Source: an uncultured Acidimicrobiales bacterium (GTDB taxonomy: Bacteria; Actinomycetota; Acidimicrobiia; Acidimicrobiales; SHLQ01). From it: a DNA stretch of 44,025 nucleotides. Below the pieces are notes generated by a model. The model searched no databases and was not told the origin of the DNA. It saw nothing but the letters and a program-made list of their open reading frames with translations. How positions within the stretch are numbered: position 1 is the stretch's first letter; each line of letters opens with the position of its first letter. Position numbers and translations under genes: made by a program. Location: assembly GCA_938038785.1 (NCBI GenBank), contig CALHTB010000064.1:1-44025 (forward strand), given 5' to 3'. This document shows positions 34,441 through 43,128 of the stretch, one piece after another.

Positions 34441-35332
34441 CGAGGGCGTCTGACACGATCTTCGCGCAGTAGCTGGCACGATCGTTGAGGTCCTTTGCGG
34501 TAAAGCGGAGGGGCGTCCATCCGGCGTTTACCAGTTGGTTCTGTCGGCCACCGTCGGCGGCGATCTGCGTGGGAGACGAGTGAAACGCCGCTCCATCGAT
34601 CTCGACGAATATCCGCTCGTCGACCCAGGCAAAGTCGAGTCGGAAGCTGCGGCCACCGACCTTCACCGGTAATTGCGGCACGGGTCGGACAATATTGAAT
34701 CGGTCGCAGATCTCGATGAAGTGAATCTCGAGCCCGGACTCAGCGAAGTCGACATCAGGCGGAAGCGCTTCTAAGGCTCGTTCGAGGACTCCGGTCCCAT
34801 TTCGGCCTTGTTTGCTTGTCCGCTGGCGCATTCTCCAGACATCGACCGGGAGCACCAGTTTCTCGGCAATCGCATGGCGCAAGATTCGGAGCACTTCATG
34901 TTCGGGAAAGACAAGACCGAGATCGCAGATAGTCCGCTCGGGTGTGGTTGCCAAGATGCCGTCGACCTCGGTGATGTCGGCTGGCTCGAGATCACGAGAG
35001 CGATGCACAATTGCGCCTTCGACCATGGGGTTGCGAGGAAACCGAACCGTCACTTCGATCTCGCTGTCAACTGACCGAAACCCCCATAGACGGCTGGCGG
35101 CTCGGTGTGATGCGGCGCCTCGGGCGGCAAGCGCGGCTACGGCAATGTCTTGGTTCCAGGACGATTGGCTGCCCGCGAACTGCACCACCCCCTTCGCTCG
35201 TCGGACAAAGAGGCCTTGGCTCACACGCCGTGCCACCATCCGTTCGGTGAAGCCAGAGTCTCGTAGTTGCGCGGTCGAGACGACTCCATGTTGTCGAGTA
35301 GCCAGCCTGCTGAGTTCGGTGAGTTCGCCCAT
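34406..35332 (-). CDS. AbiEi-type antitoxin winged-helix plus DUF559 endonuclease-fold protein
   Basis: A 308-residue protein. The N-terminal third (LSRLATRQHGVVSTAQLRDSG to about residue 60) is an AbiEi_4-type winged-helix domain. A linker domain follows (ASHRAASRLWGF, ILATTPERTICDLG). The C-terminal DUF559 domain, with a Vsr/PD-(D/E)xK-like fold, shows FRLDFAWVDERIFVEIDGAAFH and later TPLRFTAKDL. Candidate active residues are the Asp of RLDFA and the Glu/Asp of VEIDG. The family is common in actinobacteria and its role is unknown; no AbiEii toxin gene is adjacent. The last nine residues (VHGLPTWAV) are encoded within hairpin-repeat copy 2. Hairpin-repeat pairs flank it on both sides, so it may be a mobile unit. 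Confidence 0.87.
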   Translation of the reverse strand: MGELTELSRLATRQHGVVSTAQLRDSGFTERMVARRVSQGLFVRRAKGVVQFAGSQSSWNQDIAVAALAARGAASHRAASRLWGFRSVDSEIEVTVRFPRNPMVEGAIVHRSRDLEPADITEVDGILATTPERTICDLGLVFPEHEVLRILRHAIAEKLVLPVDVWRMRQRTSKQGRNGTGVLERALEALPPDVDFAESGLEIHFIEICDRFNIVRPVPQLPVKVGGRSFRLDFAWVDERIFVEIDGAAFHSSPTQIAADGGRQNQLVNAGWTPLRFTAKDLNDRASYCAKIVSDALASVHGLPTWAV

Positions 35333-35377
35333 CCCACCGTTGTACTCATGCCCTACGACATCACGTCCAACGCGAGA

Positions 35378-35487
35378 GATTTGTACATCGTTTCAGACCG
35401 CCGAGGTAGGCAAACCGTGTACAAATCTCCGCATCAACTTTTGTACACAGAATCAGACCGCCGAGGTAGGCAAACCGTGTACAAATC
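35378..35487. repeat. Paired 50-bp hairpin repeats, right pair
   Basis: Copies 3 (35378-35427) and 4 (35438-35487) are in the same orientation and with the same 60-base period as the left pair. Their core reads CCGCCGAGG where the left pair has CCGCCCAGG, so each pair carries its own variant. Copy 3 has a diverged stretch near its left arm (TACATCGTTTCAG). Copy 4 ends exactly before the stop codon of the ABC ATPase gene at 35488. Confidence 0.9.
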
Positions 35488-36477
35488 TCAGGTGATGTCT
35501 ACTGGGGTGCCTTGGGGGTTGTGGCAGGCTGCCCAGTGGTCTTTGCCGAACTGGCGGAACTCGGGGACTGTTGTCTTGCACACGTCTGTTGCGTGGGAAC
35601 AGCGGGTGTGGAAACGGCAGCCGGTCGGTGGGTCGAGCGGCGAGGGCAGCTCACCGGAAAGCGAGCCATCGTTGTCGATACCCGAACCCGGCACCGCTGA
35701 CAGCAGCGCCTGAGTATAGGGGTGCACCGGGTTGTCGAAGATCGCGTCAGCGTCGCCCACCTCGGCGACCCGGCCGAGATACATCACCAGCACTCGATCG
35801 CTCACGTTGCGCACAACGGCGAGGTCGTGGCTGATGAACAACATGGTTAGGTCGTGTTCGGTCTTGAGGTCGTCGAGCAAGTTGAGGATCTGGGCTTGCA
35901 CCGACACATCGAGGGCGCTGACCGGTTCGTCGCAGATCAGAACCTTGGGGTCGAGCGCGAGGGCGCGGGCAATGCTGATTCGTTGACACTGACCCCCGGA
36001 GAACTGGAACGGCTTCCGATCTCGATATTGCGGATCGATGCCCACCGACGAAATGAGCTCGGTGAGACGCGCATCGGTCCACACACCGTGGGTGCCCCAA
36101 ATCTCGACACCCTCGCTGATGATGTCCCACACCGAACGTCGAGGATTCAGCGCCGAGATCGGATCCTGGAAGATCATCTGCAGGTCGGTGCGTCGACTGC
36201 GCAATTCTTCTTTGGTGAGCGCCGCGAGGTCTTCGTCGTCGTAGCGAACCGTGCCCGACGTTGGTGGAGGCATTCGGATGACCGCTTTGGCAGTCGTCGA
36301 CTTACCGCAGCCCGACTCCCCGACAATGCCGAGCGTCTCCCCTGCCATCACATCGAACGACACATCACTCACGGCCTGCAGCTTCGACCCACGTGGCCCC
36401 GGGAACTCGACCACCAGGTTCTCCACTCGAATGAGCGATTCACCCTCGCGAAGCGACTCTTGTCCGATGCCGACCAC
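35488..36477 (-). CDS. dppF: Oligopeptide/dipeptide ABC transporter ATPase (DppF/OppF type)
   Basis: A 329-residue ATPase of a peptide/nickel importer. Walker [10 protein letters not shown], the Q-loop region [13 protein letters not shown], signature [15 protein letters not shown], Walker [15 protein letters not shown] and the C-terminal oligo_HPY domain ([24 protein letters not shown] with its cysteines) are all present. It starts with GTG, overlapping the previous stop by one base (TAGTG). It is the last gene of the five-gene cluster. Hairpin repeat copy 4 abuts its stop and could protect the mRNA end. Confidence 0.92.
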   Translation of the reverse strand: MVGIGQESLREGESLIRVENLVVEFPGPRGSKLQAVSDVSFDVMAGETLGIVGESGCGKSTTAKAVIRMPPPTSGTVRYDDEDLAALTKEELRSRRTDLQMIFQDPISALNPRRSVWDIISEGVEIWGTHGVWTDARLTELISSVGIDPQYRDRKPFQFSGGQCQRISIARALALDPKVLICDEPVSALDVSVQAQILNLLDDLKTEHDLTMLFISHDLAVVRNVSDRVLVMYLGRVAEVGDADAIFDNPVHPYTQALLSAVPGSGIDNDGSLSGELPSPLDPPTGCRFHTRCSHATDVCKTTVPEFRQFGKDHWAACHNPQGTPVDIT

Positions 36478-37487
36478 TAGGCGCTTGCTCCTTCGTTTGC
36501 CGCGACGCCGCGGGGGTTGAAGCAGGCAAAGAGATGAGGCGATGCAGCGTCGACGGCGGTGTCACCGACGGCTCGCAGGGCAGGGATCGAGGTGTGGCAC
36601 TCGTCGGAGGCGTAGTTGCACCGAGGGGCAAATGGGCACGAACGGGGAGCAATAGCAAGGTCAGGAGGGCTTCCGGGAATCGGGTCGAGGCGGGTGCCTC
36701 GAGGCATCGACATATCGGGAATGGCCGACTGCAGCGCCTCGGTGTACGGATGCTCGGTATCAGCAAAGACGTCCTCGGTCGCAGCTGACTCCATGACCCG
36801 GCCGCCGTACATCACGACGATGTTGTCGGTTCGGTCTCGCACGACGCCAAGGTCGTGGGTGATGAGAATGAGGGCCATGTCGAGGTCGGCTCGAAGCGAA
36901 TCGAGCAGATCGAGGATGTCGCGCTGCACCGTTACATCGAGAGCCGTGGTTGGCTCGTCGGCAATCAGCAGGGCCGGGTCGTTCGCCAATGCCATGGCGA
37001 TCACGACGCGCTGGCGCATGCCACCCGACAGTTCGTGGGGATACTGACGCAGTCGGCTCGACGGGTCGGGGATGCGGACGAGGTCGAGCAACTCGATTGC
37101 GCGTGCCTTTGCGTCAGCCCGGGACAGTCCGCGATGAAACCGCATGCCTTCCATGAGTTGTTCGCCGATGCGCTTAACCGGGTTCAGCGAGGTCATCGGA
37201 TTCTGAAAGACCATGGCAACGTCGACGCCATAGAAGTGCTTGCGTCGAGACTTCGGCAGGTTGAAAACGTCTTCCCCGTCGTACACCGCAGTTCCTTCGA
37301 CCTTGGCTGTTCTCGGCAGCAAGCCCATCAGAGACTTCACCGTGACCGACTTGCCAGAACCCGACTCCCCGACGATGCCGAGGGCTTCGCCCTTACCAAC
37401 CGCAAAGCTCACGTCGGACACGGCATACACCGGGCCCTTCGGCGTCTTGAAGGTGACGGCGAGGTTGGTCACGTCGAGGAGCGCCAT
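36477..37487 (-). CDS. dppD: Oligopeptide/dipeptide ABC transporter ATPase (DppD/OppD type)
   Basis: A 336-residue ATPase. Walker [30 protein letters not shown], signature [16 protein letters not shown], Walker [15 protein letters not shown] and the oligo_HPY tail ([23 protein letters not shown]) are present. The start at 37487 overlaps the permease stop as TAATG. A longer frame would add 21 residues inside the permease gene and is rejected. It pairs with the following DppF-type ATPase. Confidence 0.92.
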   Translation of the reverse strand: MALLDVTNLAVTFKTPKGPVYAVSDVSFAVGKGEALGIVGESGSGKSVTVKSLMGLLPRTAKVEGTAVYDGEDVFNLPKSRRKHFYGVDVAMVFQNPMTSLNPVKRIGEQLMEGMRFHRGLSRADAKARAIELLDLVRIPDPSSRLRQYPHELSGGMRQRVVIAMALANDPALLIADEPTTALDVTVQRDILDLLDSLRADLDMALILITHDLGVVRDRTDNIVVMYGGRVMESAATEDVFADTEHPYTEALQSAIPDMSMPRGTRLDPIPGSPPDLAIAPRSCPFAPRCNYASDECHTSIPALRAVGDTAVDAASPHLFACFNPRGVAANEGASA

Positions 37488-38377
37488 TAGAGGGAGAGCT
37501 CCTTCGCGTCGAAGACTTCGCGAATGCGGTCGCCCGCATAGTTGAGGCACAACACGGTGAGGAAGAGCACGCTGATTGGAAACAACGCGACATGCGGAGC
37601 TTCGCGAAGTACGCGGGTTGTTCCCGCGGCGGCGATTTGCTTGCCCCAGCTGAGGCCGTCGTCCACCGAGATTCCGAGGAAGGCGAGCGTACCTTCAGCA
37701 ACGATCGCAATTCCCATGCCCAAGAGCGCGAGGGCCGACATCGGGATCACAACGTTTGGAAGGAGCTCCTTGACGATGATACGACCGTCCGATGCCCCCA
37801 GGATTCGAGCCGCTGCGATGAAGTCTCGCTCGGCGAATACGAGTGTTTGAGCTCGGGCCAACCGTCCGACTGGAGCAACCGCAAGGAGGCCGAGGCTGGC
37901 CGAGATCCAGAACACGGTGTTGCCCAGAAGCGTGGTGATCAGAATCGCCAGGATGAGCGCCGGGAAGCTGAGCAACGTAACGAAGATGAACGAGACGACC
38001 TTGTCGAACATCCCTCGGAAGTACCCCGACACGATGCCGAGCGACCCGCCCACAACAAACCCGATGGTGATGGCGATTAAACCGACGAGTAGTGAAATTC
38101 GCGAACCCCAGATTGTCAACGAGAACACGTCACGTCCGTTGCCATCGGCCCCGAACCAGAGACCAGGGCGAGGGCCCTCAAATTTGTCTCCAACCGCGAT
38201 CTTCGTCGGCTCGTTGAGCGGCAAAACGGGAGCGAGTACTGCGAGCAAGATGACCACCGCCAAGAACGCAACCGACACCCAAAAGCCAAGACCTAGCTGA
38301 CGGGCAATCGACGGCGGATTCTCAAGAGGAACCTCGTCGGGCGGGGCAACGGTTCGTGGTGACTCGGTATCAGCCAT
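37487..38377 (-). CDS. dppC: Peptide ABC transporter permease (DppC/OppC type)
   Basis: A 296-residue BPD-type permease with about six membrane helices after a hydrophilic N-tail. It carries the OppC N-terminal block (LAPVLPLNEPTKIAVG and GLWFGADGNGRDVFSLTIWGSRISL) and the EAA coupling motif in FIAAARILGASDGRIIVKELLPNV. The start at 38377 overlaps the DppB gene by eight bases. It forms the translocation pore with DppB. Confidence 0.92.
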   Translation of the reverse strand: MADTESPRTVAPPDEVPLENPPSIARQLGLGFWVSVAFLAVVILLAVLAPVLPLNEPTKIAVGDKFEGPRPGLWFGADGNGRDVFSLTIWGSRISLLVGLIAITIGFVVGGSLGIVSGYFRGMFDKVVSFIFVTLLSFPALILAILITTLLGNTVFWISASLGLLAVAPVGRLARAQTLVFAERDFIAAARILGASDGRIIVKELLPNVVIPMSALALLGMGIAIVAEGTLAFLGISVDDGLSWGKQIAAAGTTRVLREAPHVALFPISVLFLTVLCLNYAGDRIREVFDAKELSL

Positions 38378-39329
38378 CGAGCTGCACCCGTGGGTCGAGG
38401 AAGCCGTAGAGCAAGTCGACAATGAAGTTCACGACAACGAAGATCACCGTGACGACCACGACCACCGCAAGCACGGTTGGGAAATCGTCTCGGATGATCG
38501 CTTCGACAACTTCGGCCCCGATCCCCGGGATGCTGAAATAGCGTTCGACGATCAGAGAGCCGCCGATGAGCGCACCGGTCTGAATGCCAAAGACGGTGAG
38601 CATCGAGAACATCGACGGCCGCAACGCATGGCGGAACAGGACGCGACGGTTCGACAAGCCCTTCGCCCGAGCCACTGCGATGAAGTCCTCCTGAAGGGTG
38701 GAGATGAGGTCGGTTCGCAACAGCCGCTGGTAGGTGGCGATAAGTGGCACGGCAAGAGACAGCGCGGGCAGGAACAGCGACTTGAGTTGGGCCCCAAACG
38801 TCGCATCCTCGTAACGGGTCGGGAAAATGTCCCACTTGACGGCGAACAGCCAGAACAGCAGCACCGACAGAGCGAACACCGGAATTCCCAACATCCCGAA
38901 CGAGACCACGGTGCTTGCTTTGTCGACCGCCCGGTAGGCCCGAGAGGCAGACCAAACAGCCCAAGGGATCGAGACCAGCACCGCCAATATTTGGGCGTAC
39001 ACCATAAGCGTGATCGTGATCGGCAACTTGTTGCTCAGCGTCGTGCTGACCTTCGTACCGTTCTCGAAGCTCCGACCGAAGTCACCGGTGGCCATGTCAC
39101 CGAGCCAGCGTCCGTAACGAACCGGTAGTGAATCATCGAGGTGGTATTGCGCTCGGGCCTCGGCACGAACCTCAGCGAACTCTTCGCCCGAGTCTTCCGA
39201 ACAAATCGGCCCGATGATGTTGCACAACGGGTCGCCGAGAAAGTTCATCGAGCCGAACGCGAGCATGGTCACCGCGACCACGACCAGAACCATCTGAGCG
39301 AGCCGAGAGGCAATAACGCGTGCGGACAT
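38370..39329 (-). CDS. dppB: Peptide ABC transporter permease (DppB/OppB type)
   Basis: A 319-residue permease. SARVIASRLAQMVLVVVAVTMLAF is the usual first helix, followed by the outer loop AQYHLDDSLPVRYGRWLGDMATGDFGRS. The EAA motif is in EDFIAVARAKGLSNRRVLFRHALRP. The outer loop holds a pair of cysteines (PLCNIIGPICSED), possibly a disulfide. The ATG at 39329 is chosen; it lies 14 bases after the binding-protein stop. It is translated just ahead of DppC. Confidence 0.92.
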   Translation of the reverse strand: MSARVIASRLAQMVLVVVAVTMLAFGSMNFLGDPLCNIIGPICSEDSGEEFAEVRAEARAQYHLDDSLPVRYGRWLGDMATGDFGRSFENGTKVSTTLSNKLPITITLMVYAQILAVLVSIPWAVWSASRAYRAVDKASTVVSFGMLGIPVFALSVLLFWLFAVKWDIFPTRYEDATFGAQLKSLFLPALSLAVPLIATYQRLLRTDLISTLQEDFIAVARAKGLSNRRVLFRHALRPSMFSMLTVFGIQTGALIGGSLIVERYFSIPGIGAEVVEAIIRDDFPTVLAVVVVVTVIFVVVNFIVDLLYGFLDPRVQLDG

Positions 39330-39343
39330 CGATTCCGACCGAA

Positions 39344-41083
39344 CTAGTTGGCGATGAACAACTGCGGTAGGCGAACCACCCCACGAGTCTGACAAGGCAA
39401 CTCAGCTCCGTCAGGTGCGGTTGCATCGCACAAGCCACCGACGTTCGATGATGCTCCGACTGTCCAGTTGGTGTGGGTGGCCACGATGTACTGGAACGAA
39501 TCGCGAACGTTCTCCTGAAGTGCCTGCAGCTTTTCGTATCGAACCGCTGGGTCGGTGGTGGCCCGTTGCTCGGCAATAAGAACATCGCGTTCTTCGTTGC
39601 AGTTACGAGACCAGTTGATCGACAGCGCACTGATCGTGGCGCAGGCCAGGAAGTTCGTATCGACGTCCGGGTCGCTGAAGCCGTGGTATCGCCACGTTGC
39701 GACGTTGTACTGGCCGGTGGCTACCTGAATGATGTGCTGATCATTCGGGATGACGTCAACGGTCGAATTGAAGAATGGTGACCAGGCGTCGACCACAAGT
39801 TCTTGCACGCGGGTGAGGGCAGCACTCGGGCCGTCGTGCTGGAACTCGATATCGATCCTTCCATCGGTGCACTGGGCGGGCACGTCAGCGCAGTAGGCCT
39901 CGATGAGCGGACCAGCGACCTCTGGGCGGTCGTCAGCTTGCTCGAGCGACGGCACGTTCCACGGGGTGTCGGTCGAGAACAGCGAATCGGCTCCAAGCTC
40001 GGCACCCTCGGAGATGAAGTCGAGGTACTGGGCCTTGGGGAATGCCGCTGTTGCCGCTTCACGAACTCGGATGTCGTCGAATGGAGCGATCTGGGCGTTC
40101 ATGAGCAGCATGAACTCTTCACCCGAGTTGTCCTCGATTCGCTGGATTGCGTCACCTTCGTCGCGGAGTCGCAGGATCGACTCGGCGTCGGTGCCGTGGG
40201 TGATGTCGAGGTCGTTGCCGAGGAACTGGTCGGTACGAGTTGCGTCCTGTACGACCGGGAAGAACTCGACCGTGTCGAGGATTCCTGGCTCGCCCCAGTA
40301 GTTCGGGTTGCGCTCCATGGTTGTCTTTTGATCCTGCACTCGCTCGGTGATCATGTAGGGGCCAGCACCGATTGGCATCTGGTCGAGCTCAGGCTCATCA
40401 CCTGCAGCATCGATCCATGCTGGAGAGCCAATCATTCCGAGCTGTTCGGCGAAGTAGAACGGCACGTACGCGTTAGGCCCGTTCGCATTGATGCGGAAGG
40501 TGAGATCGTCCACCTTCTCAATTGGGGCCTCGGCGTCGAACGACGGCTTAAAGGGCAGCGAGAGCAACGGGTCGGCAAGGAACGCCTCGAAGGTCTTGAC
40601 CACAGCGTCGGTGTTGAGCACCTCGCCGTCGCTAAACATCAGGTCGTTACGCAGCTTCACCTCCCACGAAGTGAAGTCGTCGCTCGGAGTCCAGCTCTCG
40701 GTCATGTTGTTGTGCCAATTGCCCTCAGTGTCGACCACGACAAGCGTGTCAAACACGGCGGTGGCCATGATGATGGGACCGCGGTTCAGGCCAGTGTTGG
40801 TCGGGTTGAGCGACCCGGCCTCGGTCTGCAGGCCAATGCGGATGGTGCCGCCGTCAGCAACCTCGACCGTCTCGTCGTCTGCGGTTACGGCGTCGGAACC
40901 ATCAGCGGTCTCGTCGGCGCCACCCTCGTCTGATGGTTCGACAGTGTCCTCGGTCGTCGAGGTGTCGTCCGAGCCGGCACTTTCGGTAGCGCCGTCGCCC
41001 CCACCACCAGTACATGCCGAGGCAAAAAGTGCAGCGGCCAGCAAGATGGCCAAAAGGCGGCGAAATGACGTCGTAACGGTCAC
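39344..41083 (-). CDS. dppA: Peptide ABC transporter substrate-binding lipoprotein (SBP family 5)
   Basis: A 579-residue extracytoplasmic solute-binding protein of family 5. The signal is of lipoprotein type (LLAILLAAALFASACTGGGGD, Cys24). Residues about 25-75 form a Ser/Thr/Asp/Glu-rich linker. The binding domain starts near 80 (GGTIRIGLQTEAGSLNPT) with the family block DLMFSDGEVLNTDAVVKTFEAF. It is the first gene of the cluster and is expected to be the most expressed. The ligand is likely an oligopeptide, but family 5 also binds nickel, sugars and other compounds. Confidence 0.92.
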   Translation of the reverse strand: MTVTTSFRRLLAILLAAALFASACTGGGGDGATESAGSDDTSTTEDTVEPSDEGGADETADGSDAVTADDETVEVADGGTIRIGLQTEAGSLNPTNTGLNRGPIIMATAVFDTLVVVDTEGNWHNNMTESWTPSDDFTSWEVKLRNDLMFSDGEVLNTDAVVKTFEAFLADPLLSLPFKPSFDAEAPIEKVDDLTFRINANGPNAYVPFYFAEQLGMIGSPAWIDAAGDEPELDQMPIGAGPYMITERVQDQKTTMERNPNYWGEPGILDTVEFFPVVQDATRTDQFLGNDLDITHGTDAESILRLRDEGDAIQRIEDNSGEEFMLLMNAQIAPFDDIRVREAATAAFPKAQYLDFISEGAELGADSLFSTDTPWNVPSLEQADDRPEVAGPLIEAYCADVPAQCTDGRIDIEFQHDGPSAALTRVQELVVDAWSPFFNSTVDVIPNDQHIIQVATGQYNVATWRYHGFSDPDVDTNFLACATISALSINWSRNCNEERDVLIAEQRATTDPAVRYEKLQALQENVRDSFQYIVATHTNWTVGASSNVGGLCDATAPDGAELPCQTRGVVRLPQLFIAN

Positions 41084-41180
41084 AGGTAGATCCCCTCAAA
41101 CAATGGCGCGGTGTAACGCCGGTCACATGGTGACTTACTCATTGGTAACAAGCAAGTCAGCCCGCCGGTGTCGCACTGTA

Positions 41181-41201
41181 GTTGCCCTCGCCCGGGGCAA
41201 C
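41181..41201 (-). terminator. Hairpin after the CoxG-like gene
   Basis: Seven-base arms GTTGCCC (41181-41187) and GGGCAAC (41195-41201) with a seven-base loop, 36 bases after the stop of the CoxG-like gene and upstream of the peptide-binding protein gene. No T-tract follows on the minus strand, so termination is only suggested. Confidence 0.35.
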
Positions 41202-41236
41202 GTCAACCGGGCGGTGAACTCTGAGGAGCTCCGAGC

Positions 41237-42121
41237 CTAAGACGAGCGCTTCCGCAGTCGGTTCAGCAACCAGAGCAGCAGGCCAGCGCCAACCGCTTGC
41301 GCACCGTATTGCTTGGCGAGGGTCTTCCCCAGGCCAATATCGCCGAGATCGAGGACGTTGTCGTCATCGTCGTTAAACGTCGAACCTGACGCCGTAGAAG
41401 GGGCTGCAGTCGGTGTTGTTGCGGTGGGTGTTGTTGCAGTCGGGCTCGACGGTGCTGGCGAAACCGGTGCAGGTGCAGCATGGGCCGCAGCGGGTGCAAC
41501 AGCTGGGGTTGCGGCGGGCGCAGTCACCGGGGCTGCGGGCGCATCGCCAGGAATTGTCGATTGCGGCACCGGAGGCGGGCTCGGCATGGTCGGTGGCACC
41601 GTGGGAGCCGTAGCTGCGGCAGCCACGCCGGTAGCACCAGCCGCAGCACTTGCAGCCGCAATGCCGTCAACGGTTGCCGGCTCGGCGATCTTGGCCTCGA
41701 GACAATCGGTGAACTGGCCAATGAGCTTGGTGGAGATGTCCTGCATTACCCCTCGACCAAACTGTGCGACCTTTCCCGACACCTTCAGGTCGGTGTGGAT
41801 GTCGACCTTGGTCTGGTTTCCGACCGGGGTCATTTGTGCCGTGATGAGCGCTTGAGCATTTCCGGCGCCGCGGGTGTCGCGGCCCTTGCCGTTAATGACC
41901 ACCTTGCGGGCGACCGGATCGTTCTCGACAAACTCGGCCGACCCTTTGTACTCGGCGGTGACTGGGCCAACTTTGATCTTGATGCCACCGGAGTACACGC
42001 CATCGGCATGGTCGGTGAGCTTGGCTCCCGGCAGACATGGCGCGATCTCGGGAATGTCGGTGAGAAGGTCCCACGCCTCATCGATCGGTGCATCAACAGT
42101 GAACGAGTTCGTGATCTCCAT
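41237..42121 (-). CDS. CoxG-like SRPBCC protein with Pro/Ala linker and C-terminal membrane helix
   Basis: A 294-residue protein. Residues 1-150 are a CoxG/SRPBCC domain: the start MEITNSFTVDAPIDEAWDLLTDI, then PCLPGAKL, KIKVGPVTAEYKGSAEF, and KVSGKVAQFGRGVMQDIS. About 155-255 is a low-complexity Ala/Pro/Thr linker. The end (GAQAVGAGLLLWLLNRLRKRSS) is a hydrophobic helix with a positive tail, suggesting membrane attachment with the domain inside the cell. CoxG proteins normally accompany molybdenum CO or purine-type dehydrogenases and help recruit or mature them at the membrane. No such dehydrogenase is in the window, so the partner is unknown. Confidence 0.86.
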   Translation of the reverse strand: MEITNSFTVDAPIDEAWDLLTDIPEIAPCLPGAKLTDHADGVYSGGIKIKVGPVTAEYKGSAEFVENDPVARKVVINGKGRDTRGAGNAQALITAQMTPVGNQTKVDIHTDLKVSGKVAQFGRGVMQDISTKLIGQFTDCLEAKIAEPATVDGIAAASAAAGATGVAAAATAPTVPPTMPSPPPVPQSTIPGDAPAAPVTAPAATPAVAPAAAHAAPAPVSPAPSSPTATTPTATTPTAAPSTASGSTFNDDDDNVLDLGDIGLGKTLAKQYGAQAVGAGLLLWLLNRLRKRSS

Positions 42122-42209
42122 GTGTCGAAGCTACCGCGACTTCAGATCGTCGGCGATTCCGCAACCGAAGGATCACCGAGCTGAGTGGACCCGTTGAAGT
42201 CGACCAGCC

Positions 42210-43121
42210 CTAGGCGCTGCTGTTGAGGAACGCGGCGATTTCCCAAAGCGATTCCGCTGACTCTGGGAAATCGTCGTAGAATTCAAAGACGTGCCACAGC
42301 CCCGGCCACACGTGACAATCGACGTCAACATCGGCCCGCCGCAATTTCCGGGCGAGCCGCAAACACATTGCTTGCAGCATGTCGCGGGTGGCCGTCGTGA
42401 TGATTGTTGGGGGCAGGCCATCCATCGAGCCAAACAGCGGTGAGATGCGTGGATCATCGAGCGCCATGGCACCCGGATAGACACCGGCCAAGTCGATGGC
42501 ACGTTGATGAGAGATCGAAGGGTCGGAGTCAACCGCGGGGCCAAAGAGCTCACGATCTGTCCGAAGGTCTACAGCTGGAGAGAGTAGACCAAGCGCATCG
42601 GGCCTTCGTATGTCGGTAGCAACAGCGGTTTGCGCGGTGAGCAGCGCAAGGTTTCCTCCAGCGCTCTCACCCGCCAACAGCAACCGACCGTCGACGTGGT
42701 TGGCAACGGCGGAATACACCGCGAAGCAATCGTCACCCGCGGCTGGGGCAGGATGCTCGGGTGCCAACCGGTAGCGGGGCGCTATCACCTCAACTCCGCA
42801 CCAGTCCGCAAGCGCTCCTATGACGGGCATGTCGGTCTCGGGGTCCCCAACAATGAAGGCTCCGCCAAAGATGTAAACCATGGCGCCGTTGGCAGTGCCG
42901 CCGTTCGCCGAGCGGATACGCAGGCAGTCCACTCCCCCGACTACGACGTCATCGAGCTCGAGACGGTGTCGCTCTATAGCGCGATCAACTGCATCGGCGA
43001 ACCCCGCTTTGGCGTCAGCACGGATCTGCTCGATGTCATCGAAGTCGAGCGGCTCGAGCTCGGGCTCATAGCGGTTGCGGTATGCGATGGCTTCGGGGCT
43101 AGGCCCAGCGTCGATCGTCAC
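42210..43121 (-). CDS. Alpha/beta hydrolase fold-3 (HSL-type) esterase-like protein
   Basis: A 303-residue hydrolase of the hormone-sensitive-lipase group. The nucleophile elbow GESAGG (151-156, Ser153), Asp247 in TATRDML and His277 in GLWHVFEF are the likely triad. VIAPRYRLAPEHPAPA matches the conserved YRLAPE block. The oxyanion-hole motif, normally HGGGF/HGGAF, reads YIFGGAF (83-89), losing the His-Gly. The start is GTG, seven bases after the SDR stop, so the two are co-transcribed. It likely hydrolyses a carboxylic ester; the substrate is unknown. Confidence 0.86.
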   Translation of the reverse strand: MTIDAGPSPEAIAYRNRYEPELEPLDFDDIEQIRADAKAGFADAVDRAIERHRLELDDVVVGGVDCLRIRSANGGTANGAMVYIFGGAFIVGDPETDMPVIGALADWCGVEVIAPRYRLAPEHPAPAAGDDCFAVYSAVANHVDGRLLLAGESAGGNLALLTAQTAVATDIRRPDALGLLSPAVDLRTDRELFGPAVDSDPSISHQRAIDLAGVYPGAMALDDPRISPLFGSMDGLPPTIITTATRDMLQAMCLRLARKLRRADVDVDCHVWPGLWHVFEFYDDFPESAESLWEIAAFLNSSA

Positions 43122-43128
43122 CTCGGCC

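Noticed and set aside
34406..35332. Complete type IV toxin-antitoxin (AbiE) system
   Set aside because: Only the AbiEi-like winged helix fused to DUF559 is present; no AbiEii nucleotidyltransferase gene lies next to it.
34331..35487. CRISPR array
   Set aside because: Only two units on each side, 10-base spacers, no cas genes, and a protein-coding gene in between.
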